A stretch of DNA of 64,000 nt. It comes from Neobacillus vireti. Its GTDB lineage: Bacteria; Bacillota; Bacilli; Bacillales; Cytobacillaceae. The DNA lies in contig NZ_LDNB01000002.1 in the NCBI RefSeq assembly GCF_001026695.1, forward strand, positions 965,702-1,029,701, in the 5' to 3' direction. How positions within the stretch are numbered: position 1 is the stretch's first letter; each line of letters opens with the position of its first letter. Position numbers and translations under genes: made by a program. The notes beneath the pieces are model-generated. The model worked only from the letters and a program-made list of their open reading frames with translations. It did no database searches and had not been told where the DNA came from. Positions 1 through 8,386 of this stretch are shown here, piece by piece.

Positions 1-36
1 CCAGTGGAAAATATCAAAAAGGCTTATTTTACTTGA
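1..36 (+). CDS. 3' end of an upstream gene (partial)
   Basis: Frame 1 is open from the window edge and ends in TGA at 34-36, giving the C-terminal residues PVENIKKAYFT. It is too short to assign. The following gene starts 75 bp later, so this may be the preceding gene of the aromatic operon. An oxygenase or amidohydrolase would suit the context, but that is a guess. Confidence 0.3.
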   Translation, partial: PVENIKKAYFT

Positions 37-110
37 TCATGCCACCATCCCAATGAATAACCTGGCGATCTTTATTTAGACAAGAGAAAAATGACCCGAG
101 GAGAATGAAA

Positions 111-347
111 ATGACGGAAAATGATGATCTTATACAAATTGCAAATGAATTCACTTGTATCCACGTACGAAAAATTCAAACTAAAAATGGTGAGTTACTG
201 GAAATTGAGTCAAAAAAAAATGATGGAAAAATTACATTGGATGCCATGCAATTGGAAAGCTTGACGGTATTAAAACCGGAACATTTTTCTAAATTTTTCG
301 AAATTCATTTCGGCTTGGATGATACCTTTTCAAAAAAGAGTAAATAA
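111..347 (+). CDS. small conserved protein of aromatic-degradation operon
   Basis: A 78-residue acidic, soluble protein of unknown function, with no signal peptide or membrane segment. GAGGAG at about 98-103 sits 7 nt before the ATG at 111, so that start is preferred over the ATG at 105, which overlaps the ribosome site. Small proteins of this size beside dihydrodiol dehydrogenase genes are often labelled dihydrodiol dehydrogenase in databases, but nothing here resembles an oxidoreductase: there is no Rossmann glycine motif. It lies 31 bp upstream of the extradiol dioxygenase gene and is probably co-transcribed with it. I cannot assign a role. Confidence 0.6.
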   Translation: MTENDDLIQIANEFTCIHVRKIQTKNGELLEIESKKNDGKITLDAMQLESLTVLKPEHFSKFFEIHFGLDDTFSKKSK

Positions 348-378
348 ACCAACTAATCCAGTAGAAAGGGTGAAGGTT

Positions 379-1278
379 ATGCATTCAAAAGCCCAAAGGT
401 TTGAACACGTAGAATTGAAAGTGAACGATCTTTCTAAGGCAATAAATTTTTATAAAGAAGGTTTAGGTTTGGTTGAGATAGCTAGAGAAAGTGGTGTCAT
501 TTATTTAGGCTGTGGCTATGACAAAAATTATGATTTGGCCATCTCTGAAGGAGGAACTGGAGTTTCCCATTTCGCAGTCCGCGTTGATAACGAAGAAGAA
601 TTGGAGTATTTCTACAAAAAAATATCGAACCTTGGTGTAAGAGTGGACCGTCATAACGGGACAGAACCAGGGCAGGTAAAGGGAATTCGATTCAATTTGC
701 CCAGTGGCATTCCGATGGAGTTCGTTCTGGTTGAAGATAATAGTTATGTTAACCCCGCAAGGCCAGCTTACCGTCGAAATGTGGCATCTGCACCGTTAAA
801 TATTGATCATATTAATTTGATGACAGTAGATGTGAAAAAAGAAACAGATTTTTTTCATGAAATACTAGATTTTAAAATCTCTGATATTGTCGATCCCGAA
901 ATGAATGGGAAATATATGATGTCCTTCATGCGCTTTCGCGGCTACCATCATGATGTGGCAACAACGATAACGAAAAATCCAAACGATACATTGCATCATC
1001 TTTCTTGGACAATGAGTAATTTTGAACATATTAAAGTTGCTTGTGATGTATTGACTCAGTTTGATATTGATGTGGAATTGGGGCCGGGACGCCATCCAAT
1101 TGGTCCTAATTTATATGCTTATTACTTGGAACCGGGTGGGAATCGCTTTGAATATGTAGCAGAACAGGTATATTTAGATCCTGCTTCTCCGACTAAAATA
1201 TGGAGAAGCATGGCGGATACCCTTGAATCATGGTCTAGACTTCGAAAACCCCCAGGAAGTTTTATTAAAGGAATGTAA
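379..1278 (+). CDS. type I extradiol ring-cleavage dioxygenase (VOC family)
   Basis: A 299-residue protein with two vicinal-oxygen-chelate modules, as in catechol 2,3-dioxygenase and BphC-like enzymes that open catechols next to the diol using Fe(II) or Mn(II) and O2. Module 1 starts at FEHVELKV (residues 8-15) and module 2 at LNIDHINLM (140-148). The expected metal ligands are visible: His144 in IDHINL, His206/207 in LHHLSW and Glu258 in NRFEYV, with the family tyrosine in YAYYLEP. Length is normal. AGAAAGGG precedes the ATG at 379; an in-frame codon at 319 lies inside the upstream gene. The next gene encodes a BphB-like dehydrogenase, which in biphenyl-type pathways makes the catechol substrate. 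The exact substrate cannot be read. Confidence 0.85.
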   Translation: MHSKAQRFEHVELKVNDLSKAINFYKEGLGLVEIARESGVIYLGCGYDKNYDLAISEGGTGVSHFAVRVDNEEELEYFYKKISNLGVRVDRHNGTEPGQVKGIRFNLPSGIPMEFVLVEDNSYVNPARPAYRRNVASAPLNIDHINLMTVDVKKETDFFHEILDFKISDIVDPEMNGKYMMSFMRFRGYHHDVATTITKNPNDTLHHLSWTMSNFEHIKVACDVLTQFDIDVELGPGRHPIGPNLYAYYLEPGGNRFEYVAEQVYLDPASPTKIWRSMADTLESWSRLRKPPGSFIKGM

Positions 1279-1290
1279 CCTTGAAGGAGA

Positions 1291-2088
1291 GTGGAAAAGA
1301 TCGGACGCTTAAATGGTAAAGTTGCTTTGATTACGGGAGCGACTTCTGGGTTGGGCAGGGCGGTTGCAGAGCGCTTTGTCGCAGAAGGTGCACAAGTGTG
1401 TATTGCCGATAAATCGCAGGAACGTCTTAAGGAAATGCAAACTCATTTAGGGGAAGCTATCATTACTGTCCATGCAGATGTAAGCACATTAGAGGGCAAT
1501 CTCAAAATGGTGGAAGCAACTATTGAGAAATTTGGAAGGGTAGACATTTTTATCGGCAATGCAGGTATCTATGATGGAAATATTGGAATCAATGACCTCT
1601 CTCTTAACCGTATCGAGGCTGCATTTGATGAAGTAATGAATGTCAATGTCAAAGGATACTTGCTAGGGGCCAAAGTAGTTCTTCAAGAGTTGCTTAAAAC
1701 GGAAGGGTGCATGATTTTCACCGCTTCTCATGCTAGCTTTTATTCCGCTGGGGGAGGCCCTATTTATACTGCATCCAAGCATGCTATCGCAGGCTTAATC
1801 AAAGAATTGGCTTATGAGCTTGCGCCTAAGATTCGTGTTAATGGAGTGGCACCAGGTGTTATTGCGACTGCCATGGGAATGCCAAATTCCTTAGGTTCAG
1901 AGGCTCCTTCTATTATATCAGGAGTTGAACAGGCATTGCCGCTGCCATTTATTCCAGAATCTAAGGATTATGCTGATCTATATGTTTTGCTGGCCTCTGA
2001 AGGTTCAAAGGCAATGACTGGAACCATTATCCAAGCTGACAATGGAATAAGCATTAGAGGATTAGTAAGAACATCAGGCGGTCTCTAA
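1291..2088 (+). CDS. cis-dihydrodiol dehydrogenase-like SDR (BphB family)
   Basis: A 265-residue classical SDR expected to oxidise an aromatic cis-dihydrodiol to the catechol using NAD. It has the cofactor motif TGATSGLG (15-22), NAG (90-92), Ser146, Tyr159 and Lys163. The stretch around FYSAGGGPIYTASKHA, the following ELAYELAP and the C-terminal ISIRGL region closely recall BphB. It sits 12 bp after the extradiol dioxygenase gene. The start is unusual: AAGGAG at 1284-1289 ends one base before the GTG at 1291, while the ideal distance falls on an ATC at 1300. No ring-hydroxylating dioxygenase is in the window; it may lie upstream. Family assignment is strong, substrate unknown. Confidence 0.85.
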   Translation: MEKIGRLNGKVALITGATSGLGRAVAERFVAEGAQVCIADKSQERLKEMQTHLGEAIITVHADVSTLEGNLKMVEATIEKFGRVDIFIGNAGIYDGNIGINDLSLNRIEAAFDEVMNVNVKGYLLGAKVVLQELLKTEGCMIFTASHASFYSAGGGPIYTASKHAIAGLIKELAYELAPKIRVNGVAPGVIATAMGMPNSLGSEAPSIISGVEQALPLPFIPESKDYADLYVLLASEGSKAMTGTIIQADNGISIRGLVRTSGGL

Positions 2089-2136
2089 ATGAAGAAAGGG
2101 TAACCAATAATTCCTACTATACTGGGAGGTTAATAG

Positions 2137-3780
2137 ATGGCAAATCGCGATGTGAAAGATTTAGAAAACCATTCAGAGAGTCTATTTTTTGATACGAGGG
2201 ATATGGAGCGAAGGCTGCATTCTACAAGTGACAAGGATGATTATGGAACACGCAGGGTGCCAGGAGACTGGAGATTTGGAGCTTGGAGCAGTGCCTGGAG
2301 CTGGATGGGACTATCAACTGCAATTGCCTATCCGCTTACAGGAGCATTGTTAACTCTAGCATTCGGAGCCACTTCTGTCATTATCGGCTTTCTAATTTCG
2401 ATGGTTTTAGTAGGTTTTGGAGTGTACTACACATCAATGAAGTCAGCAAATGAGGGTATAGGAAAAGATTTAATGAGTCGATCATCATATGGGTACCTCG
2501 GTTCAGTTCTTAACACATTGTTTGTTGGAATTTATTTAGCCATTCTGTTTTCGCTTGAAACCTCAGTTATTGCTGGATCATTAGCAGAATTTTTACCATC
2601 TATACCTTTTTGGCTGCTCGTTATACTCATTATTGCAGTATTTGTACCATTAGGAATCTACGGAATGGTTTGGATTGCAAAGCTTCAAACTGTTACCTTT
2701 TTCCTCTACGTAGTGGGAATCGGACTCGTTTTTATTGGTCTTTTTAGCGGCTGGTCTGAACTAACGAGCGCAGCTTTTGCTGGTGAATGGTGGAAGCTGA
2801 ATCCAAATAATGTACCAACTTCTTGGTTGACGATTATCGGCGCAACTGGAGCTTGGATGGGTGCGTTTGGTTTTATGAATATTTTCGCTTCTACCGATAT
2901 TACCAGGATGACCCGCAGAAGTGAACGAAAAAAGATTGCTGTTCTCCAAATCATTATCAACTCTTTCATTAATTCATTCTTGATTGGAGCAATGGGTATA
3001 TTCTTCCTTGCATCATCAAAAGGTGTGAATCCTGATCCAGGAGTAACGTTTGTTTGGGTATTAGGGCCATTAGGTCTGTTATTAGTGTTTGTTACGCAAT
3101 TACGAGGAAATGTCATGAATATGTATTTAGGAACATTAGCCTTTGAAAATGTTTTAGCCCAACTAACAAAGAAAAGCTTCATGCGCTCCTGGCTTTTGAT
3201 TCCTTTTGTCATCATCGGCTTTATCATGGTAGTCAGTCCATTTTTACAGTACTTTTCGACGATAGCAACGATTGCCGGTGTGATCTTTGCTTCTTGGGTC
3301 GGTTCAACCTTTGGAGAGGCGATGTTGGTCCGTCCGTTTGGCAACATTCCAAAATGGTCAGAATTCCGCCGCGCCTATTTACCGAATATCAATTGGATTG
3401 GTTTTACTTCTCTAATTGTCTCTATCATTGTCGGTATGGTGGCAACTTTTGGTATATGGGGAGATATTTTAAAGGCATCATCAGTGTTTGTTAGTTTACT
3501 ATTTGCATTTATTTTACCAGTCACGATTGCCGCCGCGCTTGGAAAAGAAAAAACGATTCAGCAGTACTTTAAACGGATCCCTGAAATTCCTGCAGTTGAG
3601 ACTGATACCATGACATGTTTTGTAACAGGTGAAATAGAGCACAAAAGTGATTTTGTTTTATGCCCATTTCATAGTGATAATTGGATTTCGTCTACAGCAT
3701 GTGCAACAGAGACAAGGTGCAATAAAATGTGCCAGTTTAATGCTGTGCCAAATCCAGTGGCAATCGATCAATCATTGTGA
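2137..3780 (+). CDS. NCS1 family permease with cysteine-rich C-terminal tail
   Basis: A 547-residue integral membrane protein of the nucleobase-cation-symport-1 family, which imports nucleobases, hydantoins, allantoin and related N-heterocycles with H+ or Na+. About twelve hydrophobic segments span residues 50-480 after a hydrophilic N-terminus. The last roughly 57 residues are unusual: five cysteines (494, 509, 522, 528, 532) and two nearby histidines lie in a polar tail, suggesting a metal- or redox-sensing appendage not typical of NCS1 carriers. GGGAGG precedes the ATG. Position between ring-cleavage genes and a NicX-like gene suggests uptake of the pathway's substrate. Confidence 0.85.
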   Translation: MANRDVKDLENHSESLFFDTRDMERRLHSTSDKDDYGTRRVPGDWRFGAWSSAWSWMGLSTAIAYPLTGALLTLAFGATSVIIGFLISMVLVGFGVYYTSMKSANEGIGKDLMSRSSYGYLGSVLNTLFVGIYLAILFSLETSVIAGSLAEFLPSIPFWLLVILIIAVFVPLGIYGMVWIAKLQTVTFFLYVVGIGLVFIGLFSGWSELTSAAFAGEWWKLNPNNVPTSWLTIIGATGAWMGAFGFMNIFASTDITRMTRRSERKKIAVLQIIINSFINSFLIGAMGIFFLASSKGVNPDPGVTFVWVLGPLGLLLVFVTQLRGNVMNMYLGTLAFENVLAQLTKKSFMRSWLLIPFVIIGFIMVVSPFLQYFSTIATIAGVIFASWVGSTFGEAMLVRPFGNIPKWSEFRRAYLPNINWIGFTSLIVSIIVGMVATFGIWGDILKASSVFVSLLFAFILPVTIAAALGKEKTIQQYFKRIPEIPAVETDTMTCFVTGEIEHKSDFVLCPFHSDNWISSTACATETRCNKMCQFNAVPNPVAIDQSL

Positions 3781-3826
3781 CTTTAAGTAATGTATGTAAA
3801 AAAAATTTCCCAAGGGAGTGGATGTA

Positions 3827-4876
3827 ATGCTTACGAATTTTACACAATTAACGAAACTGTTTAGAGATGAATTGGTTCTTTGCGGAGTAAAAGAAGGCGA
3901 ATTTGTTGTCGTAGCCAGCCAGCCGGAATCTCGTGTTGGGTATGTTGATGCTTTCTTAGCGGCAATCGAATCCCTAGGTGCCCACGGAATGAATCTTCAA
4001 TTCCCAGGTATACGTCATGCCCATTTGCCTTATGTCGGCCGGCAAACACAAGATATTGATATTTTTATAGATTCAACTCCTCAGGCGATGGAAACCTTAA
4101 GAAAAGCAGATATGGTTGTGGATGTAACAGCTGAAGGACTTGTTCATACAAAAGCAAGAGCCGTTACACTAAGTAATGGAGCAAGAATGCTAATGGTTTG
4201 GGAAAAAGCTGAAATCCTTGAAAGAATGTTCCCAAGGGAATCATTAAGGAAACGTGTAGAAACGAGTATGGACATGTTGAAACAAGCAGAATCCATGAGA
4301 GTAACTTCTGCAGCCGGTACTGATATCTCAGTTAGACTTGCAAGTGATACTCCAATTATTGGGCAATATGGTTATACTGATCAGCCTGGAAGATGGGATC
4401 ATTTTGCCGGCGGGTTTGCGGCCTTTTATCCGATTGAAGAAAGTGTAAATGGGCGGATCGTTTTAGATGCAGGGGATATTTTATTGCCGCTGAATCGTTA
4501 TATTTCCTCCCCAATTGATATCATTATTAAAAATGGCTTTATCACTGATATTAAGGGTGAAGGCTTGGATGTATTATTATTTAAACAGTATTTTGAGTCG
4601 TGGAATGATAAGGAAGTGTACGGGACGTCCCATTTCGGCTGGGGATTAGATGAAAATGCCCTTTGGGAAGCTCTTAGCTTTTATGGAAATGAAACATATG
4701 GGATGGATGCGCGGGCCTTTGCAGGGAATTTTATGTGGTCAACAGGCCCCAATGCCCATGTAAAGCGGTTTACAAAATGCCATTATGATATTCCGATGCG
4801 AGGCTGCACAATCGAACTAGATGGAAAAGAAATTATTACAGCAGGTACGATTGTCGATCCAAGATTAAAACCATAA
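3827..4876 (+). CDS. NicX-like 2,5-dihydroxypyridine 5,6-dioxygenase family protein
   Basis: A 349-residue member of the family related to M29 aminopeptidases that includes NicX, the Fe(II) dioxygenase opening 2,5-dihydroxypyridine to N-formylmaleamate in nicotinate breakdown. From memory of the Pseudomonas putida protein, blocks such as YGYTDQPGRWDH, VYGTSHFGWGL and MDARAFAGNF are shared. The presumed iron ligands correspond to His269, His319 and Asp321 (KCHYDIP), with second-sphere His107 and His192. GGGAG lies about 8 nt before the ATG at 3827; GTG 3818 is possible but too close. An NCS1 permease gene precedes it and a C-N hydrolase follows, which supports an N-heterocycle or formyl-amide intermediate. 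M29-type peptidase is the alternative label. Confidence 0.78.
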   Translation: MLTNFTQLTKLFRDELVLCGVKEGEFVVVASQPESRVGYVDAFLAAIESLGAHGMNLQFPGIRHAHLPYVGRQTQDIDIFIDSTPQAMETLRKADMVVDVTAEGLVHTKARAVTLSNGARMLMVWEKAEILERMFPRESLRKRVETSMDMLKQAESMRVTSAAGTDISVRLASDTPIIGQYGYTDQPGRWDHFAGGFAAFYPIEESVNGRIVLDAGDILLPLNRYISSPIDIIIKNGFITDIKGEGLDVLLFKQYFESWNDKEVYGTSHFGWGLDENALWEALSFYGNETYGMDARAFAGNFMWSTGPNAHVKRFTKCHYDIPMRGCTIELDGKEIITAGTIVDPRLKP

Positions 4877-4890
4877 TAAGGGCGGATAAC

Positions 4891-5730
4891 ATGACGAATA
4901 AACTAAAGGTTTCAATGGTCCAAATGCAGGTGACCGATCAGGTAGAAATAAATGTTCAAAAGGCTATCGAGTTAACGAAGGAAGCAGCAAAGAGTAATCC
5001 CGATGTAATCGTCCTCCCAGAAAACTTTCATTTAATGGGGACCAAACAGGATTTTTTTGAAAAAGCAGAAACGATTGATGGTCCTACCATTACAAAATTG
5101 AGGGAGACGGCCCGGGAATTAAGTACCTATATTGTTGCAGGGACAATGAAGCTGCGGGTGAATGAAGATGGAAAATTAAAAAATACATGCTGTGTGATTA
5201 ATCCAGAAGGCGAAATTCAAGATGTGTATGATAAAATCCATACTTTTAACGCCCAGGTAGGCGGCAGAACCCATGATGGCAGCCAAGTAGAAGATGCTGG
5301 CGATCGGATTGTCGTCACAAATATTAAGGGAGTTCCAGTTGGCTTAAGCGTTTGTTTTGATATTCGTTTTCCAGAAATGTTCCGGATCTTGGCATTAAAA
5401 GGAGCAAAGGTCATTTTAGTACCAGCGATTTTTATGCTGCATACAGGAAAGGATCATTGGGAAGTACTTTTAAGGGCCAGGGCCATTGAGAACCAAGTAT
5501 TTATGGTCGCACCAGCTACACATGGAAAATTCCCGCCGCATGATGATTGGAGTTACGGCCGGAGTATGGTCATCGACCCGTGGGGGCTCATGATTGCTCA
5601 GTCATCAGACAAAGACGGAGTTGTGACAGTTGAACTTGATTTAGATTTGGTGGAGGATGTCAGGAAAAGGGTGCCGTCTTTATCCCAGCGCAGACCAGAT
5701 GTCTATAACTGGTCAGAGTTTGATCATTGA
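4891..5730 (+). CDS. nitrilase-fold C-N hydrolase (Nit/omega-amidase type)
   Basis: A 279-residue cytoplasmic amidase of the carbon-nitrogen hydrolase superfamily. The catalytic triad is complete: Glu44 in VLPENF, Lys115 in YDKIHTF and Cys155 in SVCFDIRFPE. Length fits omega-amidase/Nit2 and carbamoylase-like enzymes. It begins 14 bp after the NicX-like gene with GGGCGG upstream, so it is translated from the same message. If the NicX-like protein releases an N-formyl amide or amide acid, this enzyme could remove nitrogen from it; that is inference from context. Nothing in the motifs fixes the substrate. Confidence 0.82.
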   Translation: MTNKLKVSMVQMQVTDQVEINVQKAIELTKEAAKSNPDVIVLPENFHLMGTKQDFFEKAETIDGPTITKLRETARELSTYIVAGTMKLRVNEDGKLKNTCCVINPEGEIQDVYDKIHTFNAQVGGRTHDGSQVEDAGDRIVVTNIKGVPVGLSVCFDIRFPEMFRILALKGAKVILVPAIFMLHTGKDHWEVLLRARAIENQVFMVAPATHGKFPPHDDWSYGRSMVIDPWGLMIAQSSDKDGVVTVELDLDLVEDVRKRVPSLSQRRPDVYNWSEFDH

Positions 5731-5745
5731 TAGGAGAGGTTTAGT

Positions 5746-6537
5746 ATGGATTTAGGTATAAACGGTAAAGTGGTTCTCGTAACGGCAGCAAGTAAAGGAC
5801 TTGGATATGCGGTAGCCGAAGCAATGCTCGCTGAAGGGGCAAGTGTAGCCATTAGTTCAAGGAGCAAGGAAAGCATAAAAAAGGCAGCTGAAGAATTATC
5901 TCAAGGCGGGAAATATGATGTTTTCTCCGTAGCCGCCGATTTATCAAACCAAGATGAGGTGGAGCGGTTAATGGATCAAGTTCTCCATCATTTTGGTCAA
6001 GTGGATATTTTAATTTGTAATACCGGTGGTCCGAAAACGTCTGATTTTGTCGACACCGCAGATGGTGACTGGAAAGATGGGATGGATATGATGCTTTTTC
6101 CAGTCCTTCAAATGACAAAGAGAGTCATACCAAAAATGAAAGAAAACAAATGGGGCAGAATTATCTTTATGACCTCAACCTGGGTGAAACAGCCACGGAA
6201 AAGCGGGGTTATTTCGACAATGGCTCGCAGTGCGATTTCGGGATTATCTAAACACCTGTCAAATGAATTAGCATCAGATAATATCCTTGTCAATCAAGTA
6301 TTGCCTGGCCCAACATGGACGGATCGGTCTAAGGAAATTACCAGACGTTTATCGGAAGCACGCGGGGTACCTGTTGAAGTCATTAAAGAAGAAATCGCTG
6401 AGGAAATTCCACTAGGACGATATGGAACTGCAGACGAGATCGCTAATGCCGTAACTTTTCTAGCTTCAGAAAAAGCATCCTTTATAACAGGTGCAGCCTT
6501 GCAAGTCGACGGTGGACAAATAAAAGCAACAATATGA
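5746..6537 (+). CDS. atypical SDR oxidoreductase (BKR-like, catalytic Tyr/Lys substituted)
   Basis: A 263-residue SDR-fold protein with TAASKGLG (13-20) and a normal C-terminal GxxxQVDGG segment. Ser144 is present, but where classical SDRs have YxxxK this protein reads VISTMAR (155-161), so the tyrosine is absent and arginine 161 stands in place of lysine. This matches the BKR-like SDR subgroup (cd05344 type), which lacks a perfect catalytic tetrad. It is the last gene of the left operon, 15 bp after the amidase, and is followed by a terminator. It may use another acid-base group or bind rather than turn over its ligand. Confidence 0.8.
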   Translation: MDLGINGKVVLVTAASKGLGYAVAEAMLAEGASVAISSRSKESIKKAAEELSQGGKYDVFSVAADLSNQDEVERLMDQVLHHFGQVDILICNTGGPKTSDFVDTADGDWKDGMDMMLFPVLQMTKRVIPKMKENKWGRIIFMTSTWVKQPRKSGVISTMARSAISGLSKHLSNELASDNILVNQVLPGPTWTDRSKEITRRLSEARGVPVEVIKEEIAEEIPLGRYGTADEIANAVTFLASEKASFITGAALQVDGGQIKATI

Positions 6538-6548
6538 ATAATTACCAG

Positions 6549-6578
6549 ACCAAATCGCATTCTGATTTGGTTTTTTTA
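6549..6578 (+). terminator. intrinsic terminator of left catabolic operon
   Basis: ACCAAATC (6549-6556) pairs with GATTTGGT (6564-6571) and is followed by a run of T. It lies 12 bp after the SDR stop. Confidence 0.85.
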
Positions 6579-6705
6579 ATCCATAGTATATCAAGAGATT
6601 AGTGGAACCAAATTCAAAATGTACCTATAAATTCTTTGTATATTTGATATAATTTTTTTGAAAGAAAAAGTAATATTTTGGCTAGTGGAAAGGAGATAAA
6701 GTTTG

Positions 6706-7014
6706 ATGATTAAGAGGAAATTTTTAGTCCTTTTATTTTTAATAGCTAACTTTTTAGTTTTACTGTCACCATTTTTCAGCAAAAGTTCCGTAAGCAATTA
6801 TGATGATCTTAAAAATGCTGCATTTGGTTTTCCGTACCCTTTTGTTAACCAAGACCTATCCAGCTATGACCCACCATTTCCTTATGTTATGTCTATTTCT
6901 TCTCCCTGGGAAAATCCTACGTCAATAAATCCGTTATCTTTAATTGCCACTTTGTTAGTAATAAATGTGTCAATCTATTTTATGTACTATATGTTCAGTT
7001 TACTCAGGAAGTAA
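6706..7014 (+). CDS. small two-pass membrane protein, unknown
   Basis: A 102-residue protein with a hydrophobic N-terminal segment (residues 4-22, after MIKRK) and a second at about 77-98, with a Pro/Ser/Tyr-rich loop between them that is probably extracellular. AAAGGAGA lies upstream, with ATG at 6706 or TTG at 6703. No family is recognised. The following two genes also encode small exported proteins, so the three may form a cell-surface group, though spacing is loose. The 195 bp after it contain a minus-strand open frame of about 22 codons but no convincing gene. Confidence 0.55.
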   Translation: MIKRKFLVLLFLIANFLVLLSPFFSKSSVSNYDDLKNAAFGFPYPFVNQDLSSYDPPFPYVMSISSPWENPTSINPLSLIATLLVINVSIYFMYYMFSLLRK

Positions 7015-7208
7015 TATTTCATAATCTTCAGGATTCAGATCAAAAGAGTCATATTCGACTATACGGTGGCAATAGTTAAAGGTGGATCGCCACATCAATC
7101 TTTTTGCTTGTTCTACAAAATGGGAAGGTTAGTGCAAAACAAGATATTTATACCTTTTTTTTCAAAATTTGCATTAAAATTGGTAATAGGAAGGAGGAGG
7201 AATTTCTG

Positions 7209-7676
7209 GTGGCAAAAAGATTAATTTGGCTATTTCTGGCTATTTCAATTCTTTTAATAGTTGCTCCGAATGTTCTTGCAGGTTCATCATCTTTTATTAG
7301 TGAAGAACAAGCAGGGGGATATGAGTACACAATAACGAAAGAAGGAATTGAGTACACTTGGACAGTAGGTTACAAAGGGAATCAATCAGTATCTAAAGAG
7401 AATGAAGAAAATAGAGAAGAATTAAATCATTTTAAGCATGCTGTTAGAGATATAAAAAAACAATTCATAAGCGTATGGACATTTGCATCTGGCTTTTTGA
7501 TTTTAACAATATTAACAATATTACTTCATACGAAAAATAAACTAAGGTTTAAAGATGGAGGGGCATTTATTTTTTTATTTGCTGTAATTGCATTTGGCCA
7601 AACAGTTGTTGCTTTAACGGAACTAGATAGTGCATTTAGTGATGCAAGATTCTATTACGATAGATTATTGAACTAA
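7209..7676 (+). CDS. small membrane protein with signal peptide, unknown
   Basis: About 155 residues: a signal peptide-like segment (VAKRLIWLFLAISILL...), a polar middle region containing repeated YTxT/YTWT elements, then two hydrophobic segments near the C-terminus. The GTG at 7209 is preferred because GGAAGGAGGAGG lies just upstream; the longer frame from 7104 has no ribosome site. No family is recognised. It lies 51 bp before a lipoprotein gene. Confidence 0.55.
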   Translation: MAKRLIWLFLAISILLIVAPNVLAGSSSFISEEQAGGYEYTITKEGIEYTWTVGYKGNQSVSKENEENREELNHFKHAVRDIKKQFISVWTFASGFLILTILTILLHTKNKLRFKDGGAFIFLFAVIAFGQTVVALTELDSAFSDARFYYDRLLN

Positions 7677-7727
7677 TAGGTGCTGGGATCCAATGATTTA
7701 TTGGTACCGATAAATAGGGGTGTTAAA

Positions 7728-8132
7728 TTGAAGAAATTTGTATTTTTGATTAGTTTCTCGCTAATTTTTCTAGCAAGCTGTTCGCAAGTCATTGCTATGC
7801 ATAATAAAGGATTAGAGAAATCTATAAGTTCCGCTTTGGAGAAAAATAGTGTGACGGAAATCGATTTAAATTCTCTTACGGGCTTTGATTGGGATAAAGC
7901 ATATTTAATAACCCCTTATACTGATCAAGAAACCATAAATAAGCAATTGGGCGTTAAATTTAAAGATCCAACTAATATGGCTTATCGAGATGATATATAT
8001 TTGCTTGTATTTCTTGTTAAGAATGAAGTAGTTCAGTATGTTAAAATACCGACTAAATTTGGTTCGCTGATGCACGGAAATAAAGATGGTATTACGCCAT
8101 CAAATGCAATCATAAAGATACATAAGAAATAA
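7728..8132 (+). CDS. small lipoprotein, unknown
   Basis: A 134-residue protein starting at TTG 7728 behind AGGGGTG. A short basic N-terminus is followed by a hydrophobic core and a lipobox FLASC, so the mature protein should be lipid-anchored on the outer face of the membrane. The mature part is small and polar, with no recognised domain. The longer frame from 7680 would bury the signal peptide and has no ribosome site. Confidence 0.6.
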   Translation: MKKFVFLISFSLIFLASCSQVIAMHNKGLEKSISSALEKNSVTEIDLNSLTGFDWDKAYLITPYTDQETINKQLGVKFKDPTNMAYRDDIYLLVFLVKNEVVQYVKIPTKFGSLMHGNKDGITPSNAIIKIHKK

Positions 8133-8341
8133 AAACTTTATACCAAAGGGACAATATTCTGGTCCACATCTTTTTTCAGTTTATCCCACTTACTACAAAG
8201 TTAATGGTAAACCATTCTTTTTTACGGTTTGAAAGCAGAGTCAGTTTCAACAGAACCTCTAGAGTTATCCTTTTTGGATGCAAGAGCATCGAGTGCAAAA
8301 TTGGCCGGTGAATTTGGTATATAAGTAGCCTAATAAGAAAG

Positions 8342-8376
8342 GCAACCATCCTTTGTGTAAAGGATGGTTGCTCATT
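8342..8376. terminator. perfect hairpin between convergent genes
   Basis: GCAACCATCCTTT (8342-8354) and its exact complement (8359-8371) are separated by 4 nt. It lies between the ends of a plus-strand and a minus-strand gene and could end both transcripts. The 200 bp before it hold no gene. Confidence 0.75.
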
Positions 8377-8386
8377 TTCATGATTC

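Noticed and set aside
2089..2136. Purine or other riboswitch before the NCS1 permease gene
   Set aside because: The gap is 48 bp, too short for an aptamer plus platform.
2706..3347. 213-codon minus-strand frame inside the NCS1 permease gene
   Set aside because: Exact antisense of a clear membrane transporter; Pro/Ile/Thr-rich composition typical of a shadow and no ribosome site.
7015..7085. Minus-strand 22-codon frame (HRIVEYDSFDLNPEDYEILL)
   Set aside because: Protein-like, perhaps a relic of a gene end, but too short and without any start to support a feature.
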